Positions 26,081-33,616 of a DNA stretch of 40,184 nucleotides are shown in pieces (the first letter of the stretch is position 1; every line of letters starts with the position of its first letter). A program made the translations under genes and the position numbers. The DNA is taken from assembly GCA_050014795.1 (NCBI GenBank), contig JBEKCQ010000009.1:1-40184 (forward strand). Reading direction: 5' to 3'. This stretch comes from JALHUF01 sp050014795 (GTDB lineage: Bacteria > Acidobacteriota > Terriglobia > UBA7540). The notes under the pieces are model-generated. The model saw only the letters and a program-made list of their open reading frames with translations. It ran no database searches and had not been told where the DNA came from.

Positions 26081-28000
26081 ATGAATTTTCGAAGAATCGC
26101 ATTGTCCTGGCTTGTCTTGCTCATCTCGCAGTCCGTATTTGCCGCGACCGATTCCCCCTCCGCTCCCGATGACCTCGAAACTGCCGTCACACTAATGACC
26201 AAGATCGGAGCCTGCTGGTCTCCGACTTTTTCTCCGGACGGCAAACGCCTGGCGTTCGTTTCCGACCTCAACGGCGTCCCGCAGCTCTGGACGGTGGCCA
26301 CCGAGGGAGGCTGGCCAAACCTCGTGACCGCTCTTGCCGATCGGACCGAAAGGGTTCGCTGGTCACCAGATGGATCTTGGCTGGCATTCTCCCTCGCCCC
26401 TGGCGGGGGCATGAACTCACAGGTCTACTTGATCCATCCCGATGGGACCGGCTTGCGGCGCCTAACGGATGGTGGCAAAGAGAACAATTGGCTTGGCGAC
26501 TGGACGTACGACGGCCGGGCATTGACGCTGGCCTCGAATCGTCGCAGCGCCGATGCGATGGATGCTTATCTCGTCGATCCGACCGACGGCAAACTACAAC
26601 TCATTACCCAGAACCAAGGGATTGGGTACTTTTCCGACGTCAGCCGGGATAGGCGACACGCGGTGCTGTGGCGAATGCTGAGCCGGAGCGACGACAACCT
26701 TTTCCTTGTTGACCTTGCCAACGGTCGCGAAACCCTCCTCACACCCCATCAAGGGCCAGGAAGTTTTTACGGGGTGATATCTCCTGATGGGCGAACGCTC
26801 TACCTGTCGTCAAACAAGGACCGCGACCTTACCGCCTTCGCCCGGATCAAGCTCAGTCAGGACAATCAGCCGGGACCGATCGAGGTCATCACGGCAAGGG
26901 ACGACGCCGAGTTGGACGGTTTCGAGATCAACGCGCAGGGGACTACGGCAGTCCTTGTTTGGAATGTCGCGGGTCGAAGCGAACTGAGCTTCCTGAACTT
27001 GACCACTCTCCAGCTCACTCGCAGGCCTGACCTTCCCGCTGAACTCGTATATGGGCTCAAATTCTCAAAGGACGGGAATCTGTTGGCGATGGTCGCCACG
27101 GGGGCGGCGGCACCTGAGGATATCTGGGTGCTCGATCTCAGGGCAGGCCGTTTTCACCAGGTGACCCACAGCCCGCACGCCGGTGTGGATCTTGACCAGA
27201 TGGTGCGCCCGGAATTGGTAAAGTTTCTGGCTTACGACGGACTTGAGATGAGCGGCTGGCTTTATCGGCCCAAAGGCGCGACGGGAGCCGGCCCCATTGT
27301 AATGAGTTTCCACGGTGGACCCGAAGGCCAGGCGCAGCCATATTTCAACAGTGAATATCAGGCGCTCCTGTCGCAGGGGATAGGCGTATTCGCGCCCAAC
27401 GTCCGCGGTTCATCGGGTTTCGGCAAGAAGTTCATGAACCTCGACAATGGGCCCCTCAGGGTGAATGCCGTCAGGGACATCAAAGCCAGTGTGGATTATC
27501 TGGTGAAAGCCGGTATCGTGGACCCGAAACGAGTGGGTATCATGGGCGGCTCCTACGGGGGTTACATGACCATGGCGGGCCTGACCGAGTATCCCGACCT
27601 GTTTGCCGCCGGCGCCGACCTTTTCGGCATCGTCAATTTCGAGACCTTCTTTGCGCACACCGAACCCTGGATGGCGGCCATCTCCACCGTAGAGTATGGT
27701 GACCCAAAGACTCAGGCGGAAATGCTGCGTCAGCTCTCTCCCTTGCACAAGATCGACCGAGTCAAAGCGGCGACCATCGTCCTCCACGGGGCGAATGATA
27801 CGAACGTGCCTGTGGTTGAAGCAGAACAGGTCGTGGACAGCTTGAAGAAGCGCGGCGTCCCCGTGGAATACGTCCTGTTCCCCGACGAGGGCCACGGATT
27901 CGCGAAAACCGCCAACCGTATCCGATCAGCGGTTTCAATGGTACGGTGGTTTGTGAAATACTTGAAGGGCGATCCACCCTCCCAGGGCCAAGCGCAATGA
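26081..28000 (+). CDS. S9 prolyl-oligopeptidase family exported peptidase
   Basis: A 639-residue serine peptidase with a signal peptide (MNFRRIALSWLVLLISQSVFAA). Residues about 45-370 carry TolB/PD40-like blades (PTFSPDGKRLAFVSDLNG, RWSPDGSWLAFSL, DWTYDGRALTLAS). The C-terminal alpha/beta hydrolase has Ser491 (GGSYGGYMT), Asp573 (GANDTNVP) and His605 (DEGHGFAK), a complete triad. The family includes acylaminoacyl peptidases and dipeptidyl peptidases. The ATG at 26081 has AGGGGGAG directly upstream. It sits between ispA and dxs, which are usually adjacent, and has 257 noncoding bases before it, so it probably has its own promoter. Confidence 0.93.
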   Translation: MNFRRIALSWLVLLISQSVFAATDSPSAPDDLETAVTLMTKIGACWSPTFSPDGKRLAFVSDLNGVPQLWTVATEGGWPNLVTALADRTERVRWSPDGSWLAFSLAPGGGMNSQVYLIHPDGTGLRRLTDGGKENNWLGDWTYDGRALTLASNRRSADAMDAYLVDPTDGKLQLITQNQGIGYFSDVSRDRRHAVLWRMLSRSDDNLFLVDLANGRETLLTPHQGPGSFYGVISPDGRTLYLSSNKDRDLTAFARIKLSQDNQPGPIEVITARDDAELDGFEINAQGTTAVLVWNVAGRSELSFLNLTTLQLTRRPDLPAELVYGLKFSKDGNLLAMVATGAAAPEDIWVLDLRAGRFHQVTHSPHAGVDLDQMVRPELVKFLAYDGLEMSGWLYRPKGATGAGPIVMSFHGGPEGQAQPYFNSEYQALLSQGIGVFAPNVRGSSGFGKKFMNLDNGPLRVNAVRDIKASVDYLVKAGIVDPKRVGIMGGSYGGYMTMAGLTEYPDLFAAGADLFGIVNFETFFAHTEPWMAAISTVEYGDPKTQAEMLRQLSPLHKIDRVKAATIVLHGANDTNVPVVEAEQVVDSLKKRGVPVEYVLFPDEGHGFAKTANRIRSAVSMVRWFVKYLKGDPPSQGQAQ

Positions 28001-28066
28001 CCGAAATGAGACTGTGATCCGTGGGCACGGAATACGCAGGGGGGAAAGAAGAGACTGTATAAGACC

Positions 28067-29989
28067 ATGGAATACCAATACCTGACGCACATCGATTCTC
28101 CGGCCGACCTCAAGAAGATTCCGCGCGAGGCTCTGCCCAGGGTTGCCGAGGAATTGCGGGATTACCTCATCTCCGTGGTGTCCAAAGTCGGCGGGCACCT
28201 GGCCTCGAGCCTGGGTGCAACCGAACTGACCATCGCCCTCCACTACACATTCGACGCGCCGCGCGACAAAATCGTCTGGGACGTCGGTCACCAGGCGTAC
28301 GGCCACAAGATCCTCACCGGCCGGCGCGATCGCTTCCCCACCCTGCGCCAGTATGGAGGGATCTGCGGCTTTCCGGTGCGCGAGGAAAGCCCTTACGACA
28401 CCTTCAACGTGGGCCACGCGGGCACGGCCATTTCCGCCGCCCTCGGCATGGCGGTCGCCCGTGACCTCAAAGGTGAGGACCATCACGTGATCGCCGTGGT
28501 GGGCGACGCAGGCCTGACCTCGGGCCTGGAGCTGGAGGGCATCAACAACCTGGGCACACTCCAGAAGAAAATGCTCGTCATCCTCAACGACAACAAGATG
28601 TCGATTTCGCCCAACGTGGGAGCTTTTGCGGGATACCTCACTCGCATTGTCCACGGCCAGGCCTACCACCGCCTGACGCAGGAAGTCGAGAAAATGATCC
28701 TGGCGGTTCCCCGCCTCGGGCCTCGCTTGCTGAGACTCTCGAAAGACCTCGTGGATTCGGCCAAGAGCTTGCTGATTCCCGGCATGGTGTTCGAGGAACT
28801 GGGATTCGAATACGTAGGTCCCATCAACGGGCACAGCATCGAGGATTTGCTCAACGTTCTGGCCAAGGTCAAAGACAACCCCATGCCGACCCTGGTGCAC
28901 ATCGTCACGCAGAAGGGCAAGGGTTATCCCCACGCCGAGCAGCTTCCCATGAAGTACCACGGGGTGACCCAGTTCGATGTCTCGACGGGGGCATTCCACA
29001 AAGCGCCCGCCAAGGCTCCTTCCTACACGGCGGTCCTCGGCAAGGCGGTCTGCGAGCTGGCGGAGAAGGATCCGCGTATCGTCGGCATCACGGCCGCCAT
29101 GTCCGAAGGGACCGGTCTGGAGGAGTTCTCCAAGAAATTCCCCGACCGTTTCTTCGACGTGGGGATCGCCGAGCAACACGCGGTGACGTTTGCCACGGGT
29201 TTGGCCTGCGAAGGGATGCGGCCGGTGGTGGCCATCTACTCCACGTTCTTGCAGCGCGCCTTCGACCAGGTGATGCACGACACCTGTCTGATGCGCGCGC
29301 CCGTGACCTTTGCCTTGGACCGCGGAGGCATCGTGGGTGCCGACGGGCCCACTCACCACGGCCTTTACGACCTGGCCTTCCTCGGGGCGATGCCGGGGAT
29401 CGTCGTGATGGCGCCCAAGGACGAAAACGAATTGCGCCATATGCTTTATACCGCGCTCACGCTGGAGGGCCCCGCCGCCTTGCGCTACCCACGGGGCAAC
29501 GGCATTGGCGTGCCTCTCGATCCGGCGTTCAAGCGCCTGGAGATCGGCAAAGGCGAAATCGTGCGCGAGGGCGACGACATCGCCATCCTGGCCCTCGGCA
29601 GCATGGTCTACCCGTGCCTGGAAGCTGCGACGAGATTGGAGGTCCTGGGCATCCAGGCCACCGTCATCAACGCGCGGTTCATGAAGCCCCTGGACGAGGA
29701 GCTGATTTGCTGCCTGGCAGCGCAGAAGCAATTCCTGGTGACGGCGGAGGAGGGTACGGAGGCAGGAGGCTTTGGCTCGAGCGTTGGCGCACTACTCTAC
29801 GACCGCAAGATTCCCACCAGCATCCTGCGCATCGCCGTGCCCGACCGGATCATCCCGCACGGCACGCCCAACCTGCTCCACGCCAAGTACGGCCTCGACG
29901 TGGATGGGGTCGTGGAAAAGATCAAGAACTTCGCCCACGAGTTTCCTGCCCGGGCGGAGTCGAAGTACCGCTCGCTGCTCCGACCCTAA
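28067..29989 (+). CDS. dxs: 1-deoxy-D-xylulose-5-phosphate synthase
   Basis: A 640-residue thiamine-diphosphate enzyme that makes DXP from pyruvate and glyceraldehyde 3-phosphate, the first step of the MEP pathway. Visible signatures are DVGHQAYGHKILTGR near the N-terminus, the ThDP motif GDAGLTSGLELEGINN with NDNKMSIS (about 145-180), the general base region VGIAEQHAVT (about 365) and DGPTHHGLYD with the substrate-binding histidines. Length is normal. It supplies precursors to the prenyl synthase three genes upstream. A strong hairpin terminator follows at 30042-30077. The ATG at 28067 has a purine-rich stretch (GGGGAAAGAAGAG) rather far upstream. Confidence 0.97.
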   Translation: MEYQYLTHIDSPADLKKIPREALPRVAEELRDYLISVVSKVGGHLASSLGATELTIALHYTFDAPRDKIVWDVGHQAYGHKILTGRRDRFPTLRQYGGICGFPVREESPYDTFNVGHAGTAISAALGMAVARDLKGEDHHVIAVVGDAGLTSGLELEGINNLGTLQKKMLVILNDNKMSISPNVGAFAGYLTRIVHGQAYHRLTQEVEKMILAVPRLGPRLLRLSKDLVDSAKSLLIPGMVFEELGFEYVGPINGHSIEDLLNVLAKVKDNPMPTLVHIVTQKGKGYPHAEQLPMKYHGVTQFDVSTGAFHKAPAKAPSYTAVLGKAVCELAEKDPRIVGITAAMSEGTGLEEFSKKFPDRFFDVGIAEQHAVTFATGLACEGMRPVVAIYSTFLQRAFDQVMHDTCLMRAPVTFALDRGGIVGADGPTHHGLYDLAFLGAMPGIVVMAPKDENELRHMLYTALTLEGPAALRYPRGNGIGVPLDPAFKRLEIGKGEIVREGDDIAILALGSMVYPCLEAATRLEVLGIQATVINARFMKPLDEELICCLAAQKQFLVTAEEGTEAGGFGSSVGALLYDRKIPTSILRIAVPDRIIPHGTPNLLHAKYGLDVDGVVEKIKNFAHEFPARAESKYRSLLRP

Positions 29990-30041
29990 ATGGCAGCCAA
30001 CCCGAACTGCGGTGGGATTCACCGGGGATCAGTGAAGCATG

Positions 30042-30077
30042 AAAGAAGGGCCCCTGCCAAAGTAGGTGCCCTTCTTT
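30042..30077. terminator. Bidirectional intrinsic terminator between dxs and the oxidoreductase
   Basis: AAAGAAGGGC (30042-30051) pairs perfectly with GCCCTTCTTT (30068-30077), extended by CCT/AGG after one mismatch. T-rich sequence follows on the plus strand and the A-rich left arm gives U's on the minus strand, so it can end transcription of both converging genes (dxs and the minus-strand Gfo/Idh/MocA gene). Confidence 0.75.
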
Positions 30078-30146
30078 GTTCTCGAATACGATACGCTTCG
30101 CCTTGAATTGGAACTTTGGCCAGCCGTGGGGCCGAAAACCCCGCCC

Positions 30147-31646
30147 TCACAACGTCCACCCGTGGCGATACTCGGGACTCACATAGGGCTGGGCCGTCGG
30201 CACATTCGTGACCTTCATGTTGCCTGCGTCCCAAGACAATTTCTTGCCCGCGCGCAGGGCCACGTTCCCGAGCAGGATAGTTTCTGTTATCGCCGCTTCG
30301 AACTCGAAGTTTGCTCCCGCCGGTTTCCCTCCTTTGCAGGCTTCAATCCACTCCCGGTCGTGACCAATCGACCGGGGGAGAGTCTTTGGCGGAGGCTGGA
30401 ACGTTTTCATCTTGGATTCAGGAAGCAGGCGCGGATCTTCGCCACTGAACCCGCACATGATAGTGCCCTGGTCGCCAATGAACAGTAGGCCCTCGTTCTC
30501 TTCGCCGGTCAGGCTGCGGCCCTCTTCCAATCCCTCTGGCCGCGGCGGCGTCAGCCCGCCGTCGTACCAGTGGATTTGGACCGCCGGCATATCGCCGCGC
30601 GCCGGGAACGAGAAGTGAATGAGAGAAGCTTGCGGGAAGGTTTCCGGGAAGACGCGCGTCGAACTGGCTTCCACGCTCGCGGGCGCCGCCAGTTTCAGGA
30701 CGCGGCAAATCGTGTCGAAACTGTAGCAGCCCATGTCACCGATTGCCCCGGTACCAAAATCGAACCAGCCTCGCCAGACAAAGGGCAGGTAGACATGGTT
30801 GTACGGCCGTGCCGGGGCCGGCCCCAGCCACAGATCCCAATCGAGCCCTTCCGGAACAGGTTCTTCCTCCTTGGGACGCTCGATTCCCTGCGGCCAAAAC
30901 GGGCGACTGGACCAGTTGTGGACTTCGCGCACCGGACCGATCGCGCCCGCCCAGATCCATTCGCACAGCAAGCGCGTTTCCTCGGAGGCCTGATTCCCCA
31001 CTGCCACCTGAGTCGCCACCTTAGTCTCGCGAGCGACCTCACCCATCCTGCGGGCTTCGAAAATCGAACGCGTCATGGGTTTCTGGCAGTACACATGTTT
31101 GCCCTTCCTCATCGCCGCGACGGAGACGGGGGCGTGCCAGTGGTCAGCGGTGCCTACGATGATTGCATCCAGGTCTTTCTCCTTCTCCAGCAACTCGCGA
31201 AAGTCATTGTAGGCGGAGCAGCCACGGTACCGACCCGAGGGAGCATGCCCGGCGTAGTAAGCTTCGACGAGCCTCCGGGCCGGCTCGCGTCCACACGTGG
31301 CACCTTTCCAATCGGCACCCCATTCCGGCTTGCCGAGCAACTCCCGCTCTTTGTTGCGCAGTTCGTTGGCCCCCCATTCGGAATAGTTGCTGCTCTCCTT
31401 GTTGACATCGCAGACGGAAACAATCTGCAGGTCGGGCTGTGCCAGGAATTCCATCATCACGCGTGTGCCCTGAGCGCCCACGCCAATACAGGCGGCGTTG
31501 AGTTTTTCGCTGGGCGGGGTGTAACCCGGTCCCCCCAGGACATGCCGCGGCACTATCGTGAACGCCGCCGCAGACACGGCGCCACCCAGAAAAGCGCGCC
31601 GTGAAATCTGCTCCTCCTGCTTTTCCATCTTCCGCCCGCGTTCCAT
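30147..31646 (-). CDS. Tat-exported Gfo/Idh/MocA family oxidoreductase
   Basis: A 499-residue NAD(P)-dependent sugar or inositol dehydrogenase-like protein. The N-terminus has a twin-arginine signal (ISRRAFLGGAVSAAAFTIV), so it is exported folded with its cofactor. The Rossmann fold begins NAACIGVGAQGTRVMMEF. The EKP-type motif region reads GKHVYCQKPMTRS, with Lys and Pro conserved but Glu replaced by Gln. WRGWFDFGTGAIGDMGCY is the conserved GxxxDxGxH-like segment, with Cys-Tyr at its end. The frame is open to 31748, but ATG 31646 is preceded by GAGGAGG at five bases. Such periplasmic homologues are frequent in Acidobacteria and Planctomycetes; the substrate is unknown. It converges on dxs across a shared terminator. 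Confidence 0.9.
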   Translation of the reverse strand: MERGRKMEKQEEQISRRAFLGGAVSAAAFTIVPRHVLGGPGYTPPSEKLNAACIGVGAQGTRVMMEFLAQPDLQIVSVCDVNKESSNYSEWGANELRNKERELLGKPEWGADWKGATCGREPARRLVEAYYAGHAPSGRYRGCSAYNDFRELLEKEKDLDAIIVGTADHWHAPVSVAAMRKGKHVYCQKPMTRSIFEARRMGEVARETKVATQVAVGNQASEETRLLCEWIWAGAIGPVREVHNWSSRPFWPQGIERPKEEEPVPEGLDWDLWLGPAPARPYNHVYLPFVWRGWFDFGTGAIGDMGCYSFDTICRVLKLAAPASVEASSTRVFPETFPQASLIHFSFPARGDMPAVQIHWYDGGLTPPRPEGLEEGRSLTGEENEGLLFIGDQGTIMCGFSGEDPRLLPESKMKTFQPPPKTLPRSIGHDREWIEACKGGKPAGANFEFEAAITETILLGNVALRAGKKLSWDAGNMKVTNVPTAQPYVSPEYRHGWTL

Positions 31647-31718
31647 GTCAACCTCCTCTGCTGAAAATGTATGAGCCTGCTCAGGACTTTGCAGAGCGCC
31701 TGAACGAGTGATGATGGT

Positions 31719-31758
31719 GTCGCGCCCCGCCCCCCGACGCTGGCGCACCCGGCGCGAC
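31719..31758 (-). other. Hairpin just after the STAS gene
   Basis: GTCGCGCC (31719-31726) and GGCGCGAC (31751-31758) form an 8-bp GC stem, two bases beyond the STAS stop codon and upstream of the oxidoreductase. No U-tract follows, so termination would be weak at best. Confidence 0.3.
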
Positions 31759-31760
31759 CG

Positions 31761-32114
31761 TCAGGCTGGCTTCTCGAAGCTGGCCAAAGCTTCTTCCTCG
31801 TTGGGGCAGATATCGAAAGCCTGCAACAGCCGATGGGTGGACAGCACGTTGTGGATCAACCGCGGAAGATTGACGAGCTTGATCTGCCCGCCTTGTTTCG
31901 CGGTGAGAATGACCGACTCCACCAAGCCGCCAATTCCGGTGCTGTCGATGCGACCCACCTCTCCCATGTTCAGCAGAATCTTCTTCTGGTTGGCCGTCAG
32001 CAGGTCCCTGATGGTCTTGCGGAAGGTGTCGCACTCCTCCCCCGCGACAATCCTCCCACTCAGATCCAACACTGTGGCATTTCCCTTCTCTCGCGCGTTG
32101 ATGCTTAGCTGCAT
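31761..32114 (-). CDS. STAS-domain anti-sigma factor antagonist
   Basis: A 117-residue single-domain STAS protein of the SpoIIAA/RsbV type. It starts MQLSINAREKGNATVLDLSGRI and has the helix-2 motif RIDSTGIGGLV, whose Ser is the usual phosphorylation site. In partner switching the unphosphorylated form binds an anti-sigma kinase and frees the sigma factor. A SpoIIE-type phosphatase (12776-16249) in this window could be the activating enzyme, though the genes are not adjacent and no RsbW-like kinase was seen. The ATG at 32114 has AGGGAGGG six bases upstream; an open extension to 32216 has no ribosome binding site and runs toward the repeat zone. Confidence 0.93.
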   Translation of the reverse strand: MQLSINAREKGNATVLDLSGRIVAGEECDTFRKTIRDLLTANQKKILLNMGEVGRIDSTGIGGLVESVILTAKQGGQIKLVNLPRLIHNVLSTHRLLQAFDICPNEEEALASFEKPA

Positions 32115-32218
32115 GGTCGACCCTCCCTGCCGCGCCATCTTAGGCCACACCCCAAGGCAAGTCAACGCAGAGAAGGAGGTGGCGGAGCGGTCCAGCCCTC
32201 GACCCAATCCCAGCACCC

Positions 32219-32312
32219 AGCGCAGAGTTTGTGCACTCCAAACTCTGCGGTTCTTGGTTTGGGAACCGCCGCAAAGCCGCAGAGTTTCTGAGAAACGAAA
32301 TTCTGCGCTACC
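32219..32312. repeat. REP pair (BIME-like), copy 1
   Basis: Two hairpins in inverted orientation. The left is CGCAGAGTTT...AAACTCTGCG and the right is GCAGAGTTTC...GAAATTCTGC. They are joined by a linker with GCGGTTCTTGG and AGCCGC and end in GCGCTACC (reverse complement GGTAGCGC). The left head is degenerate (CCCAGCGC). Bases 32219-32288 match 33462-33531 with a single difference. Confidence 0.85.
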
Positions 32313-32348
32313 CGCTGCGCTCGGAACGGGCGGGCACTCGCTCCCGCC

Positions 32349-33278
32349 TCAGGCATCGGCCGCTAAGGACTCATCGAGCCCCCAGTTGTCAAGTACGTAG
32401 GAGGCGCCGTGGACTCGGCCGGACCCGGTCGCAATCGTCAGCTTGCGGGAACGGACGTCCTCACGATAGGCGACGTTCTTGGCATGATCCGCCACCGCGT
32501 TGGCGATGACGACGCGCAGTTCCTGCTCCCGTAAGGGTGGATGCTCGCTGATGTCATACTCGATTTGCTCGCGCGCCTCCGAAGAAACGCCGCCGTTTTG
32601 CACGTGGATGTCGAAGGCCAGCGCCAGGCCCAACTCGGTTTTCAGGCCGAACCTCTGGGCAGCCTGGCGCGCGGGTTGGAAGTAGTCCTGATCGGCGAGC
32701 CGCAATTGCACGGCTTGGACTGCGGGCATCTCCCCAAATTGTTCGAAGGCCCAAAGCCAGGGCTCGTCGAGCTTGGCTTTGTTGGCGCCCTGACTAATGC
32801 TGTCGGCGAAGGCAAGCTGCTGCTCGAGCGGCGCCGCCAGAATCGAAAGCAATTTTGCGGTTTTGTCGCCGAAGGCCTGGCTCACCAGCGCCGGCTGGGT
32901 GTTTTGGATTTCCAGGATGATCTTGCCCAGCTCGCCGTGCTTCAGCGTGAACCCGATGATCCCCCAGGTGATACCCGCGCCATCGAAATTCCCCTGGGCC
33001 AGCGAGAAGCCGTGGCCTTCAAAGGACGCCGTGAGCTGTAAAGACCGCTCGTGAACACTGGGAATAGGGCTTCCCATCAAGGCCTGCCAAGTCGCGACGT
33101 CGACCTGGCCGGAAGGGTTGAGCCCCTTCGACCGCTGGAACTGGTCGACCGCGGCGACGGTGTTGCCAAAGTACTTCCCGTCCACGCCTTTGGGATCAAA
33201 GCCCAAATCCGTCAGGCGCTGCTGGATCCTCCGGACAATCTCCCCCTTCGCCCCCTTGGCCGCAATGGTTTTGGCCAT
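32349..33278 (-). CDS. Peptidoglycan-binding domain plus GH46 chitosanase/lysozyme-like protein
   Basis: A 309-residue protein. Residues 10-68 are a PG_binding_1 domain (VRRIQQRLTDLGFDPKGVDGKYFGNTVAAVDQFQ). The rest resembles GH46 chitosanases: Glu87 (ASFEGHG) and Asp99 (NFDGAGITWGIIGF) fall where that family has its acid and base, and DYFQPARQAAQRFGLKTELGLALAFDIHVQNG matches the later helices. Such enzymes cut beta-1,4 amino-sugar polymers. No Sec or Tat signal is visible, so export, if any, is by another route or by lysis. The ATG at 33278 has AAGGAGG five bases upstream. It is bracketed by two near-identical repeats (32219-32312 and 33460-33605). Family assignment is from motif recall and is moderately sure. 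Confidence 0.75.
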   Translation of the reverse strand: MAKTIAAKGAKGEIVRRIQQRLTDLGFDPKGVDGKYFGNTVAAVDQFQRSKGLNPSGQVDVATWQALMGSPIPSVHERSLQLTASFEGHGFSLAQGNFDGAGITWGIIGFTLKHGELGKIILEIQNTQPALVSQAFGDKTAKLLSILAAPLEQQLAFADSISQGANKAKLDEPWLWAFEQFGEMPAVQAVQLRLADQDYFQPARQAAQRFGLKTELGLALAFDIHVQNGGVSSEAREQIEYDISEHPPLREQELRVVIANAVADHAKNVAYREDVRSRKLTIATGSGRVHGASYVLDNWGLDESLAADA

Positions 33279-33406
33279 GACGCCCTCCTTGTGTGCGCCC
33301 CCTTGGGGGTGCGCGTTACTGCGCGCTCCGAGCAGGGCTTCACTTCGCAGCTATAGCGATCGCGATGATGCCCACTACGGCGGGAATGGATTCCGCGATC
33401 TTCCGG

Positions 33407-33438
33407 GCCGCGGACCTAAACGACAGGTGCGCGCTACC
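33407..33438 (-). repeat. Single REP element (GTAG head on minus strand)
   Basis: GCCGCGGACCT, loop AAACGAC, then AGGTGCGCGCTACC. It is the same unit as at 38305-38337, with one stem mismatch (AGGTG for AGGTC). The head read on the minus strand is GGTAGCGC. Confidence 0.8.
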
Positions 33439-33459
33439 TTCTCGAACAAATCCCCGCAC

Positions 33460-33605
33460 GTAGCGCAGAGTGTGTGCACTCCAAACTCTGCGGTTCTTGG
33501 TTTGGGAACCGCCGCAAAGCCGCAGAGTTTCGCATCTCAGGAACTCTGATGGCTTTTGTGATGGGAAGGACCGCAGAGTTCGAAAAAGCCAAACTGTGCA
33601 CTACC
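33460..33605. repeat. REP array (BIME-like), copy 2, extended
   Basis: It begins GTAGCGCAGAG and contains the 70-base block shared with 32219-32288. It then carries a further pair of CTCTG/CAGAG arms (33541-33580) and ends GCACTACC. It is longer than copy 1 (146 against 94 bases), as if an extra REP unit had been inserted. Confidence 0.8.
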
Positions 33606-33616
33606 CGCTGCCATTT

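Larger units (their letters stand above)
33279..33616. other. Repeat-rich intergenic region
   Basis: 338 bases without a gene. It holds a single REP (33407-33438) and a composite inverted REP array (33460-33605) ending 11 bases before the stop codon of the next minus-strand gene. Confidence 0.7.

Noticed and set aside
27935..29731. 598-residue frame antisense to dxs
   Set aside because: A shadow of the strongly biased codons of dxs; the dxs sequence is complete and unmistakable, and the antisense frame has no recognisable motif.
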